Assembly (NCBI GenBank): GCA_024138025.1
Contig: JAMXBD010002248.1
Location: 1-64,000 of the forward strand
Direction: 5' to 3'
From: Combretum micranthum
Taxonomy: Eukaryota; Streptophyta; Magnoliopsida; Myrtales; Combretaceae
DNA length: 64,000 nt
The position numbers and the translations under genes are program-made. Shown here piece after piece: positions 1-12,046 of this stretch. The notes under the pieces were generated by a model. It was given only the letters and a program-made list of their open reading frames with translations, ran no database searches and was not told the DNA's origin. How positions within the stretch are numbered: the stretch's first letter is position 1; each line of letters starts with the position of its first letter.

Positions 1-1062
1 ACCTTTATCCATAACTGAGTGGAAATGGAATGATATCACATGGATTTCATATCGCTTTACCCAGGACTATTGCCAAACCTGAAGTTATTTGGGTAATCGT
101 AGATAGATTAACGAAATCAGCTCATTTCATACCTTGAGAGTTGGAGATTCTTTAGAAAGAATAGCACATATCTATATCAAAAAATAGTGAGATTATATGG
201 ATTCCAAAGACAATCACTTCTGATCAGATTCTCGCTTTGTCAGCCGGTTTTGGAAAAGTTTACATGCCGCTTTAGGTACTCACTTCAGTTTAGTACTACC
301 TTCATCCACAGACAGACGGACAATCGGAAAGAACAATTCAAATCTGGAAGATATGCTTAGAGCATGTGCTCTAGATTTTGGCAATAAGTGGGAACTTATT
401 TGCCACTTGTTGAATTTGCCTACAACAACAGTTTTTCAAGTAAAAATTTCAATGGCACCCTATGAAGCGCTTTATGGTAGAAAATGCAGATCTCTAATCA
501 TTGGGATGAAGTTAGAGAAAGAGTTATATTGGGTCCAGAATGGTACAACAAGCAGTGGATAAAATCCAAGTATTAAGCAAAGGATGAAAACGTCCAAGAT
601 CGGTATAAAAGCTATGCCGACATGAGAGAAGACCATGAGTTTAAAGTGGTGATCATGGTGTTCTTAGAATTTCTCCAACAAAGGGATTATTAGATTTGGA
701 GCTAGAGGCAAATTGAACCTAAGTCATATGGTCCATATGAGATTCTAGAAAGAATTGGACCATTAGCTTATCGATTGGCTCTACCACCAAATTTGTCGGA
801 AGTGCATGATGTATTCCATGTGTCACAACTTCGAAAGTGTATATCAGATCCCGAAGCTATCATTTCTACACATCAACCGGAGGTTCAACCAAATTTGAGC
901 ACGGTGGAGAAACCGATCAAAGTCTTGGATAGGATTGATAAAGTATTGAGGAGAAAAGTAATCCCTTATGTGAAGGTTTTGTGGATGGGACAAATCGAGA
1001 GGGAAGCGACATGGGAGCCCGAGAACAAAATGAAGCTGAAGTACCTCGAGTTATTTGAATAG
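1..1062 (+). pseudogene. Ty3/gypsy integrase and chromodomain, decayed
   Basis: Fragments of an integrase can be read in changing frames. A piece near 300-340 reads HPQTDGQSER-like, the usual segment before the catalytic Glu. A piece at 353-562 reads MAPYEALYGRKCRS, the conserved block after the core. The longest clean frame, about 740-1062, holds the block LPPNLSEVHDVFHVSQLRKC and then a C-terminal chromodomain (VIPYVKVLW...EREATWEPE...YLELFE), where Trp, Glu and the WEPE motif are recognisable. In living relatives the integrase joins cDNA to host DNA and the chromodomain targets it to marked chromatin. Several stops and frameshifts before 740 make this a pseudogene. Confidence 0.88.
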
Positions 1063-1098
1063 CGTTAAGGTAAGCTAAGTTTCGAGGACGAAACTTTT

Positions 1099-1113
1099 TG
1101 AAGGAGGAGAGAA
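1099..1113 (+). other. Polypurine tract of the Tekay-like element
   Basis: The purine run TGAAGGAGGAGAGAA lies directly against the TG that starts the 3' LTR. In LTR retrotransposons this RNA segment resists RNase H and primes plus-strand DNA synthesis, so its 3' edge sets the LTR start. Confidence 0.75.
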
Positions 1114-1164
1114 TGAAATAGCCATGAAAATCCTTAAATTGCATGCTAATATGTTATTGGAATG

Positions 1165-1201
<37 letters not shown>
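1165..1201. repeat. (AT)n(GT)n microsatellite
   Basis: Ten AT units are followed by about eight GT units, close to the start of the LTR. A compound microsatellite of this kind is likely length-polymorphic. Confidence 0.95.
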
Positions 1202-2117
1202 CTTAGTTAATATAATTAATGAATGTGTTATTTTATATGTGAATAGTATTATGAAATTAATATTATTGTTTAATATCTATAAGTGTGTGTATAGTATAAT
1301 GAATGTGTGTGTCTTTTTGCAAATTAATATGCATATGTTATGTTTAGAATTTAATCAAATTGTTTTTGAATTTGTTTAAATCATGACAGAATTTTTATAA
1401 ACTTTAGATCCACTTTTTGAGCTTAAATTCAACCCAAATGCATTTGAAATTTGCCTAAATTAAACCTAGGACAAATATACCCCTAATGGTGAGATTTGGA
1501 TGACAATTGACTTTAATTTGGACAAGTTAATCCTCCTTTTTGACAGCCTCAATTTTTCATACGAATTTACACTCCTTTTCTTTTCTTTCTTCTTTCTTTC
1601 TTCCTTTTCTCAACCTAAAATCTTAACCCTAAGCTAAGGTTTATTACAAGCTTAAGGATTTGAATATCATTCCAAGCTAAGATTCAATCATGTGAGTTTA
1701 ATGCAACCTTTGTCTTTTATTTTATGCTCTATGATGTGTTGTTTGTAAATGTTAGGATAGATATGATATTGATGTGATAATTGGTGTGAGATGGATTTGA
1801 TGCATTGATGATAGTTTGAATGGGATTAAGTGGCTAATGGAGTGGTAGTATATATCTTATAGGAGTGTGGATGTGTGGGGATGAGTATTTTAGAGATTAA
1901 AGAATGGTAGTTGATATGTGAATTTGAAGTGTGATTAGTTTGATGATTAAAAGTAGAATTCATGTTGTTAGGATAGTATTTGGATCATATAGCAAGCTTT
2001 AGAAAGTTCGGATCAAGTTTGGGAATTTTTGAAAAATGAACAAGTAGTATTAAAACAGGGGAATCAAAAATAATTTTCGTATAGGCCTGTTTTTGAACAT
2101 ACACCGGCACCTAGGAA

Positions 2118-2463
2118 TTCAACGCCGCCGGCTTAGAGGCAGCGTTGGATTCAAATTTCTTAAGGCTGACTGAACGCCACCGGCTTTCGCTGGAAAAGTC
2201 AGCCGGCGTTCTTTCATCCATATTGTACGCTGGCCGCTGGGAATCAAGGCCGCCGGCGTACATGTCAAAGCTGCCCTCGTATCTGAGTAAGCGAACGGCT
2301 TAGACCTCTTTGGACGTTTTGAAAATTTTAGGTTTTGGATTCTACGCCGGCTCAAGGTCGCCGGCGTAGAATGAAGGCAGTCGGCGTACCCTTGAACACT
2401 GCCAGCGTTGGCAGTATTGATTTTCAGAGTATTAAACACCGGCTCAACGCTGCCGGCGTTGAG
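2118..2463 (+). repeat. Cluster of six GC-rich inverted repeats in the LTR
   Basis: Six successive inverted repeats use the same words (CGCCGG, GCGTTG, GCGTAC). Arms: 2118-2130 with 2138-2150 (two mismatches, both G:U-compatible); 2172-2178 with 2205-2211; 2224-2234 with 2252-2262; 2341-2350 with 2361-2370 (perfect 10 bp, 10-nt loop); 2399-2404 with 2409-2414; 2443-2450 with 2456-2463 (perfect 8 bp, 5-nt loop). The block is a GC-rich island in an AT-rich LTR and lies downstream of the leader-like pyrimidine tract, so it is probably transcribed. See findings. Confidence 0.8.
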
Positions 2464-3246
2464 TACCGGCGTATCCCCTGTGCTTTTGAATTTTAAAAAC
2501 TTTTTCTAAAATTTTCCGAAGTTTGTTATTTGAGCAATTAAGTATTTGTTAAGCGATCTAGGGTATATTAGGATGTTTAAATGCTTTATTATGACCTTTA
2601 TTAATTTATTTGGATTTCTTTGATATATTTATCTTTTATACTAGTTAACTAGTGCTTAAACTAAGTGTGAATTTAATATTGATTTAAACAGTGATAGATC
2701 CTCGCCCGGTCAACCCCGTTAATTCCCGAGCTATATCAAGTACACAGTAACTTGTTTGTCTCTTTGCTAGGATATGCATCAAGATCAAATTACACTAAAA
2801 TAAGAAAATCCTATTGATATATGAGTGTTGATTGTCATTATTGTCGTTGAATCTGGTTCGGAGAGCGGCACCCTGCTCAGATTGGGGGCAGGGTACTTCT
2901 CATTAATGGATAGAATTGTTTAGGAGATATGAGTATCTGAGCTGCTCATATCAACCCCCTGAGCGTCGTGATGCGTTACTCAGGATCCCCTAGTATTACG
3001 GGCTACGCCGGAAGGTGGGGCTGCCTAGTCTGTATGAACAGTAGGGACCACTCAGGGAGGCGGATGTAATACTAGATCCTTGTTGTCCGAAGTTTGAATA
3101 CTCCCGTGTTGTTTTTCTAACTAAAGACTTATCAATAAACAAGTGATTGTTGCATAATGCATTTAGCCTAAGGATGTGTGATTCACTTCGCATTTTGTAT
3201 TCGTTACTTGTGTACTAGGCCTTTGACTCATATTTTATCTATTTCA

Positions 3247-3327
3247 GGTGATGATTCCGATGAGTTCTATATGAGTATGGGGTACGAAGCCGACTTTGAA
3301 GATTTTCTTGATGGGTTGGAGGATTAG
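3247..3327 (+). other. Acidic mini-frame after a splice-acceptor-like site
   Basis: A polypyrimidine-rich stretch ending TTTATCTATTTCAG (to 3247) precedes a frame that reads GDDSDEFYMSMGYEADFEDF and six more residues before TAG at 3325-3327, 26 residues in all. There is no ATG at its start, so it would need an upstream exon or would be non-coding. A matching arrangement occurs in the second Tekay-like LTR at about 7781-7931. I do not know a function. Confidence 0.35.
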
Positions 3328-3735
3328 AGATGACCATGGACTCAATGGACCCTATGAATGTAATAGATTAGATGAAATCCTTTTTGGTTGACGGTGTAAA
3401 CAGAGTATTAGTTGGGTTGTGATTTGAAAATTTTGCTAAGGCTTGTAAGAAGCCTTTGGATGTAATATATATAAGTGTATATGTATGTGTTTAGATAATT
3501 AGAAGTTAAGTTGTACTGCTTTACCAAATGTGTTGGTAGAGTTGTAGTATGATTTTGTTTAAGGATAAAAAAAAAAAAATCTTTGTCTCTTGTTGTTTAT
3601 TATCTTTACGGAATTGGATAAACAATTACTCAAACAATTCCTTTATGCAACCTTACATATAATCTTAGGGGTTATATGTGGTTGGGGAACCGTTATCTCC
3701 TATTGCAAATGTAGGGGTGATAGCGGGTCCTTACA

Positions 3736-4706
3736 GGTTTAGGGTGTAATGCTAGCATAATTTCAATTTTCAAGTAAAAAGGGAGGGAAATCTTCTTATT
3801 TTAATTGGTTAGATTTGGTAACAAGGTGATGATGCTAGTTTAGTTAATGTAATGTGTGTATTGGGATGGAAGCTAGTGCCATGTCGATGATTTCAGAACT
3901 AGATGGGTTTTGATTTGTTTCTTTAATTAAATTTAATGGTTTGAAGTCCATTTGAGATAGTTTTTCTTGATACAAAATTATTAATTGAGTAGATTTCACA
4001 CATGATTAATTTCATCTTATGCAATTTAGATTTATTAGATCTATGGTTTCAATTTTTGTTATTCATTTTAGTAGTAAAGAGATTTATTAGTTACTTTTTA
4101 GATTTGAGTTATTATTGGCGTTATTAGGTTATCATTTAGGGTTTAGTAAGTAAATTTACTTTTGAAGTCCATGATTTGTGTTTTAAGGTTTTAAGATCAC
4201 CACAGTTATTCTTTTTAGGCTCTCAAATGTTCGATTGTCTTTTATTAGGGTTTTCAATTTAAACCTTAGATTTTTACAAGTATAGTTATTAAAATCGCAA
4301 GTCAAATATAGATTATACGAGTTTATGATTTTATATGTTTTTTCTTAATTAAAATGGATACAAAATTATTTAGGTATAAACTTTAGGTAAAACTATGAAT
4401 GTAAGTAACAATTCTATACTTTTACGATTTTGCCAGTTTTGCACAATTTTGTATGATTCTATCTCTTTCATACATTTTAGCGCATAGCAAAATTGCAATT
4501 TTGACAACCATTTTCACAAGTGCCTTTAGGGTATATGGCTTCTCGATTAGGTTTAGGCTTTGTTTGGCTAGGGTTTTGGTTTTATTGATTAGAATTTGAT
4601 GACCGAAATTGGACTTAAGATCAAGTTGACTCACAGAGTCAACGATTAGAATTTTCAGGAGCTTAAAGTTCCTTGAAACCAAACCCATCAACTATGATAG
4701 GATAAG
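3736..4706. other. Intergenic, no gene seen
   Basis: AT-rich DNA with short frames only, all closed by stops and without recognisable motifs. Many short words such as TAGGTTT and AAACCTTAG recur, as in decayed repeats, but I could not assign a family. Confidence 0.5.
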
Positions 4707-4922
4707 TTATATTGACCACCCTCTTAAACTTTGTAATTTTTATTAATATCCCACTTTTTCAAAATACAAAAAAAAGAAAAACATATATAAAAATGTCAAC
4801 ATTATGTTAATATCAAGGGTAATGATGTTGGCATTTTCAAGGGGTTATTTGCTATATTTAAAAAAAAAAAATAGAGAGATGTTTTTGCATTTTATAAATT
4901 TCTAGAAGTGGTCAATATAATA
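4707..4922. mobile_element. Small inverted-repeat element, MITE-like
   Basis: The left end TTATATTGACCACC is the reverse complement of the right end GGTCAATATAA with a few mismatches, and the interior is also partly self-complementary (TGTCAACATTA near TGTTAATATC). About 216 bp without coding capacity fits a miniature inverted-repeat element. No clear target duplication is visible, so the superfamily is open. Confidence 0.45.
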
Positions 4923-5239
4923 ACATGAAAATATCAATCTATTAACTTAGCATGTAATTGGGAAAGCTGCAACCTAATTCTTGCAATTACCATGCACATA
5001 GTGATTAAACCTAATCAATAGAACAGATAAAGCTTCTTAATGGTCTAGTATGATAGGTTATACTACTAATTATGAAATACCACAAACCTTTACCTAGTTA
5101 ATTTAGAGACAGTCTAATTGAATAATATAATGGACATAGTTAGATAATTTAAAAAATATATATATAACAAAATAAAATAAGTAAACAATAGAGAAAAGAA
5201 TAGATAATTTGATATAACTAAATTAGTAAATAGATTTGA

Positions 5240-8200
5240 ATTGAAATTTAGATTTGAAATATTTTACAGAATCATTTATTTTCCTTAAGAACTTTTCTTT
5301 AGTGAATCAAACTATCCAATTTTAACTCAATTCTTTATTTTGAGCTCCCTTTATCCTAAATTCAAACTCTTAAATCTCAAAAAAAATATTCAAAATGTTT
5401 TGAAAACTCTTAAACCCTTAGACTTTAGTTATCTTTCATTTTGTAAAATTTAATTAATTTTTGAAATCAATTACTTACTTAAAAATATCAGTTTTACACC
5501 AAAACCTCATTTAAATATCAATTTCTTATAAACTAAACTTCTAAGTATATTTCTTAATCAAGTTAGTAATTTTTATAATATATATTTTCAAATTAGTTTT
5601 GATACTTAAAATAATTATTTGAAAGGTTTAAGCCCTAAACCTTTATTAATAAATATCTCAAACTTTTTGCATTTAAATATCTTTTCCGTTTTTAATTTTT
5701 TGGCTGCCTTAATCTTTTTCCCTTCCTATCTCTCTCCATCGATACTTTTTCTTCATCTTCTCTTTCTCTTCAATTTTCCTTTTCTTTCTCAAATTGAAAC
5801 CTAAATCTCAATTCAAACAAGGTTATAGGATAAATCAAAGGTAGAAATCAAGAATTTAGATGGAAAAACGAGATTCAAGTGGATGATTTAAACTAGAAGA
5901 AGTGGTGGTAAAAGGTTAAGATATTGGGTTGCCTAAAAGATAAGTTTTCTTGTTTTCTTTGTTTTAGTTGTTGATTTTGCATGTAAATATTGTATCGGGA
6001 CTAGAATTATGTAAAACATGTGATAATAGTAATAAATCAAAGGTATATGAATATATTTGTTAAAAACCTAAAAATGAGCATGTTATGTGAAGAACAAACA
6101 AAGGGATACATAACAGAGATTCCCTTGTTAATCACGTCTGTAACACTGCTTGTGATCTTCTTGGAGCTAATCATTTTTTAAGGCAACGGCCCAATCACAG
6201 CCATGATGAGAAACGTGATCTCCTCTGATCATATTTTTCCTCTTGGTCACGTGTGTGACAAGGCCCGTATCGATCATTACGGCCCCCATCACAATCATGA
6301 TGAGATAAACGATGGAGATCACATGCTGAATAACAGGCATGATGAAGATGGTGACGACGATCACGGCCATCATCACGAGCATGATTTGTTCCCTAGAGCT
6401 GTTCATAAAGAAGAAAAATAAAGAAAGAAAAAGAAAGAAAGAAAGAAAGAAATAAAAATAAAATGAAATAGATAATGATAGATGATATGTTATGTTAGTT
6501 AATTCGTATAATTAAAGATGAGTTAAGATAATTTATGGATTAATAATTAATTAGAGTTTACATATTTCTTGAGTATAAAATGAACCTAGTTAGTTAACTT
6601 AAGTTCAACTTGATCTAAGTAAACTTAAATGAGTTAAAATGAATTACATTGATTAAGTTTAATCACTTTGACTTAGTATTTGAATTAAATGATGGACTCT
6701 AATCAATTTAGCTAAGTTTAGTCAAATAGGCTTAATGGTTAATAATTGATTTAAGTTAATTAGACATGATAACCTTATATTAACATGAAGAATATGTTGT
6801 TTCAAATGGTTGTTTTCTTAGGAAATGTATGTTTTTAGAATATGAATGATGTGACAATGCTTTTATGATAAATAACTGCAATCAAAGCGAAAAGAAATAC
6901 TTTGACAGACAAAGGAGAACCGTTTGCATTTTAGTAGGGCGATGTTCACAGCAATAACGTGGTTCTAAATTAGCGTCTAATCAAATAGGAATTTAAAATG
7001 GATGTTTAATATAAAAATTGATGTAAGTTGATTAGTGATTAAGATACTTACGTAATTTAATTTCTCCAACAGATGTTTGAGTCTGGCTTCTAAATCTTTT
7101 GGATTATCTTCTGAGAGGGCGTCAGAGCCTATGTTTGGATTTTTTAAATATAAAGGGTACGCAATAATTGCATGTTGGATGGATAGGTATACTAAAATGA
7201 ATTAAAATTTAAAGATGACCTTTATAATTGAGTGCTGCTTGTGCATGTGCCATTGAATCCGGCCCAGGAGCGGTAACCGTGTCATGATGCAATGGCATGG
7301 TAGTTAGGCACTGTGATGTCATTGATGCAATGACAAATACCATGATGCAATGATGATTTATATATGACTCAGCGGGTAGCTGATGGGGCAATGGTGATTT
7401 ATATGCAATGGCAAATACCATCATGTTTATGGTACCGATTGAACTAACTAATGTTATGGATTGGGATAAGTGGTGTGTATGAAGACTGTGAATCCTAGAT
7501 GAGGCTATTTTCTTTTTCTTGGTTAGATATAAGAGATATAGGGATCCAGACTACCTATATCAACCCCTTGAGTAGCTACTGTTACTCAAGACCCCCAGAT
7601 TCCCATTAGCTTGTCTTGGAGTGTGAGTGCTCCACTATTGATTTGTTTACTTTTAATTAAAGATAATTAACTTGTTATTTGTGCATTGCATTTAGCTAGG
7701 CTTGTGTGTCATTCCTGTGTGTGTGTATTGCTATATATTGAGCTTCAACTCATTATTGTTGTTTTTGTTCTTTTTTTTTTTCCAGGTCTTGATTTGATGA
7801 TTGATAATTTTGATGATGAAGAGGATGAATGCGATGGGATGATGATGATGTTATTGATGATGGAGTTGTTGTTGATGATGATTGATTGTGATGATGCTTG
7901 GCTCAGGTTTTGGGCGAGGTTGGATGAGTAAAGCGAGTTAAGTCGTGGATTTTCATTTGTATTTGTTTTATGTTTTTTTTAAAGGACTAGATTTATATTT
8001 TAAAATTTGTAATATTTTTTTAAGGACTTAGTGAAGAAGCCCATAAGTTTTATAATATCTTTTAAAGCTTTGTTTTTTAGAAAGATGATCTACTATTGAG
8101 AGTAGAATATAAAATGATTTTATAAAATTTTATTTCTTAAAAAGTTGGTCTACTTTGGTGAGAGTAGAGATCTATAAAATGTTTACATAAAGTTTATTTA

Positions 8201-8365
8201 TCCGCTGCTAAATCCCATTAGATTATAAATCTAAACAAACAATTTTAATAGTTAAAATTGGTTAGTAATGTTCAAATTAAACATATCATTTTAGGAAGCC
8301 TGAGTGTATAATACACAAAGTATTATACGTGGGGTAACTGTCTTAATTAAATTTACGGCGTTACA
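5240..8365 (+). repeat. Second, diverged Tekay-like LTR, probably solo
   Basis: The order of landmarks matches the LTR at 1114-3735: a pyrimidine-rich leader-like tract (5690-5790), a block of palindromic modules (6130-6410), an ATATCAACCCCTTGAG segment (7556-7572; compare 2946-2964), a GCATTGCATTTAGC segment (7682-7695), a polypyrimidine-CAG and acidic frame (7765-7931), and an end reading GGCGTTACA (8357-8365). Base identity is low outside these points. No pol or primer-binding site follows, so a solo LTR is likely. The left boundary is a guess: TGAAATTTAG at 5242 is the best candidate, but the flanking bases do not give a clean duplication. Confidence 0.55.
6130..6410. repeat. ATCACG/CATGAT palindromic module block in the second LTR
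   Basis: Words such as GATCACGGCC, CATGATGA, AACGTGATC and CACGTGTG alternate on both strands over about 280 bp. It sits at the same relative place as the GC hairpin block of the first LTR, between the pyrimidine-rich leader and the acidic frame, but is built from different words. An apparent His/Asp-rich frame here follows from the repeat and is not taken as a gene. Confidence 0.55.
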
Positions 8366-8935
8366 AATTGTAAAAATATTAATTAAATCCTAACAAACTT
8401 ATGTTACGTTTGATACGTTGGAATCCTCTAAAATTGAACGAATTGGAATCTACGGAATAAAATGGAATGGAGTGGACAATGGAATGACAAATCTATTCCT
8501 ATATTTAGATATGTTTACAAAATGTAATGAAGTAGAACGAGTATGTGATAAGATTTATCAAAAATACACTTCCCAAAATAAAAAGGTAAATAAAGCAATA
8601 ACCATTAATTGATGAGGTGGAATTGAGTCACGATTTTCTCTTCTCTAAAGCATAATCAAATTCCACTTAAAAGAAAAATCGTTAATTCCAAGGAATCATA
8701 GTTCTAGCTTCTAAATACACTTCCAAACATTGGAAAAGGAATGGAACCCGAAATCGTGATTCCATTTTAGATTCATTCCAACATACTAAATGTGCCATTA
8801 TAGTGAAACTAAAATCACTCACAAAAGCATGAGGATGTAAGGACAAAGAAGTCATAGTGCAACCCATTGTGAATGGAATTATTTAATATCATGTTTAGTT
8901 AGTGGAATTGATATTCTATTCCACCATTATTTCTT
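8366..8935. mobile_element. Possible MITE-like remnant with TGGAAT/ATTCCA ends
   Basis: The start (GTTGGAATCCTC, about 8418) and end (GATATTCTATTCCACC, about 8911-8926) carry inverted TGGAAT/ATTCCA words, with more of them inside. This suggests a small non-autonomous DNA element. The termini are not sharp and no duplication was found. Confidence 0.3.
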
Positions 8936-11900
8936 ATTGAATTTACCTTTGATGGCACTTTTTAGTCTACCAATAACAAATTACAATTATATGAAGCAAT
9001 CCCCATCTAAATAAGAGATAACAATTCGATATTTGTGTCATTAACTCCAACCCTATTCTATTACTAGAGGATCATGGTATTTTAGCCTTATTTTCTTCTA
9101 CAAATCAAATGTGACAAAACGGTCTAGCGTGTCAATCCTAAAGAAGTGTCTACTCTCAATTTTCTCACTAATAAAATGTGAGAGTGGTCGATTAAAACCT
9201 TACTACACATCTGGGACCTCAATCTTATTTATAGATTTTATTATTTTATTCCATCATGATCCATCATAATAAATGAAATATAAAACATATACCTTACACT
9301 TTAAAACCATACCAAAACTCCATAGACATGAGTTCAAAAGCCATATGTGTATCAATAAATCAAATGTTAACTTTTATTTAAAAGGTTTTACCATTTATCT
9401 AAGTCGGATGGTTAACAATTCATGATTAATTGATATGATGACCCAAAAAATTACAAGTATATCAAGTTGATATAGCCAAAATTGATAAGACTAACCATTT
9501 CACCAAGTTGAATGAAAAAGTTAACAAATAGATTTGTGATAGGCAATTGAAGAAAGTTTTGGTATTTAATTGCGCTATGAATAAATATTTGGAAAATCTA
9601 TTGTCCGGCTATCATATGGTAAACTATTAAAAATATCTTTTGTATTAACACATTTGATCGTCTAGAAGATGAATGATTTCATCAACAGAATAGTAAAAGT
9701 TCCTATAAAGAAGAGGTACAAAAGGTTGAAGGTTTCATAATTTTTTTTTAAATAACAAAGAATAAATATAATTGCTTTCAAGTGCAAATAAAGAGTAATG
9801 TACATTTTTTATTGATACAAATTAGGAATAAATCTCACAACATATAGTGTATATGAGAAAGTATAGTTATTTTTAAGCTGAAAGTTTGATTTTTTTTTTT
9901 TTTCGGTAGAAAGTTTAATGTTATAATACATGATACATATTAGATATATTTGTCTATACGTGCAAATAAAGGACGAATACATATATATGAAAGAGCTAAC
10001 TGATTACAATGAAGGGTTAACAATATTTTAATCATGCACCACATGTTATAAATAAACTAATTTATTCTCAATTTGCACTATTTAAGAGCATATCTCCTCT
10101 AGATACATTTCAAAACAAACATAAGTCCACTCAAACTCTCAAAAGTTCTAAACGCAGATTACTTATTCTTCACAAGCAGAACTATCCACCTTTTGTTCTA
10201 TATGTTCATCAACGCATAAAATTGCATATGAAAAACTAATAGTTAAAGATGGTGTGGTTTGTCTATTCTTTAAATGTAAGGAGTCGCATTGAGAATTCGA
10301 ATTCGGTAAAAATAAAGAATTTGGATTATGAGTAAGATGATGGAAGGTCTTTGATTTTTTTGGATGATTGAGGATGTTGGCTCTTACAATTAATATTTTT
10401 ATAAGCTTTCTAGTGCAAATTAGGTCTTGCCAATAGCCAAGACTGCCAAGTCATGCATTCATTCATTCCCCCAAAATAAAATGTCCACTACCTTTTTGAA
10501 CGATCAACATTATATTAAGAAACTTTTGAAGGATCAAAGCTTCAATATTTGAACGATCTGCCTTTCTAGTTCTTATTTTATTTGGATAATAGTTTCATAA
10601 TGTACTATGTTTGTGTGTGATTAAAGTTTGTGCTCGGAAAAGTAGTTTTCGCTATGTGGCTTTTTATTTTATTCCTCATAATCTCATAGTATAAATATTG
10701 ATTTCCAAGTCTATTCAGATTATTTGATTTTTGTCTATATTCGATATGCATCTTATTCTATTTGTATTTAGTCTGTTTAATTTTATTTTCTTATTTTCCT
10801 TGAACAACTAAAATAATAATTGAAAAAAAAAAGACCTTATATATATATATTTAGAACATCTACAACAATTGTTATTTGTACTCCTATCAGCTCCAAGGTT
10901 TTAATAATGAGTTTGAGGGATGTATTATGTAAACTTAAAAACTCTGAATAGCTGAGTCAAACTTTGAGAGTTAAAAAAAAAAAAAAATACACTAACCATA
11001 TATGTAACTTATAATTACAATCATTTCAAAACGATATAGAATTGGGTATGAAGAAGTGATCTAAACATGAAGAAGTGGAAATTGCCCCCGGGAGATTAAA
11101 TTAATTAAATCCTGCCGGAAGAGTGAATGGCTCCTAAAGTACCTTTTGGCTTTTGGTATAGCAAAAGAAAAGGCATCCACCCGACCCCTCGAAAATTAGA
11201 AGCCATGGAAATACGCACTATGCATCAACCATGCAATGATAATGCCCTTTTTCTGGTAAAAATTGTCCCCAGCTAGTCATAAAGCCCCTTTTTGTTACTT
11301 ATCTTTTCTTACGCAGAAGAGGATCCTTAAAATACCCAATCTGTCATTTGGCTGCAAAAAGTGTTTTAACAGTTGAATAAAAATTAAAAATACATAATTT
11401 TTTAAGAAAATGCTATCTATACACTTATTAATAGATTATTTGAATAATTAGGATGGATTGCAGTGTATCTCTTTTTTTATTTTTTTTTACTTGATTTGCA
11501 TATTACTCTCTTTTGTATAAAAGCACGAACGTCAGCACCTGTTAAATTCAAAAAATCATGTATGCAACGATCACAAATTTCATTGAAATGAATTGCACGT
11601 TTTGTTAAGGAAAGGACAATAACAGTCATATCAAATAAAGGGTTGCCGGAACTGTTATGGTTTATTGGTATAAATACCCGTTTCCAACATGATGGACCAA
11701 ACTTCAATCTTTCTACCTTTCCAATTATCAGATTTTATTAAAAATATAAATAAATTAATTAAGGTTCATAATGACTTTATAGTAGTCTATTAATACTAAT
11801 CTTTAAATGAGATTGAACAAATTCAAATTAGTTTTCTCTATTTATAACAATTTTGTAGGCTAAGAATGTTAAACTGATCTTTTAAATGAAATAAACCAAA

Positions 11901-12041
11901 TTCAAATCCTCATTCTTCATTGTTATGAAAAAACCAAAAAACAAAAAGAAAAGAAAAAGAAAAAGATTTGCATAGGCATGTCGAGGAAGCATAAGCAAAC
12001 CTAAGTGTGACGTGTGCTTCATTCATGGAGAGATCACTATC
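8936..12041. other. Intergenic, no gene seen
   Basis: AT-rich DNA with several homopolymer runs (for example 9892-9903 and 10974-10986). A minus-strand frame at 11477-11707 lacks an ATG and has no motif I recognise. Nothing else is supported in this stretch. Confidence 0.5.
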
Positions 12042-12046
12042 ATCTT

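Larger units (their letters stand above)
1..3735 (+). mobile_element. 3' part of a decayed Tekay-like Ty3/gypsy chromovirus
   Basis: This is the right-hand part of an LTR retrotransposon whose 5' LTR, gag and most of pol lie outside the window. In order it holds a broken integrase with C-terminal chromodomain (1-1062), a short untranslated stretch, a polypurine tract (about 1099-1113) and a long 3' LTR (1114-3735). A chromodomain fused to the integrase C-terminus is the hallmark of chromoviruses, and the very long LTR with the ending GGGTCCTTACA fits the Tekay/Del lineage. The target-site duplication cannot be tested because the left end is missing. Many stop codons in pol show that the copy is old and dead. 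Confidence 0.85.
1114..3735 (+). repeat. 3' LTR of the Tekay-like element, about 2.6 kb
   Basis: The LTR starts TGAAATAGCC just after the polypurine tract and ends GGGTCCTTACA, giving TG...CA ends. Inside are an AT/GT microsatellite (1165-1201), a pyrimidine-rich stretch typical of a 5' leader (about 1570-1610), a cluster of GC-rich hairpins (2118-2463), and a polypyrimidine-AG followed by a short acidic reading frame (3247-3327). The right end is set by the ending and by similarity to other LTR ends, not by comparison with its partner, which is outside the window. Confidence 0.75.

Noticed and set aside
6203..6421. Frame rich in His and Asp (HDEDGDDDHGHHHEHD) that looks like a metal-binding peptide
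   Set aside because: It lies in the ATCACG/CATGAT word block of an LTR, and the opposite strand is equally open. The composition follows from the repeat.
11477..11707. Minus-strand frame of 76 codons
   Set aside because: No ATG at its start and no motif I recognise. Could be a relic exon, but there is no support.
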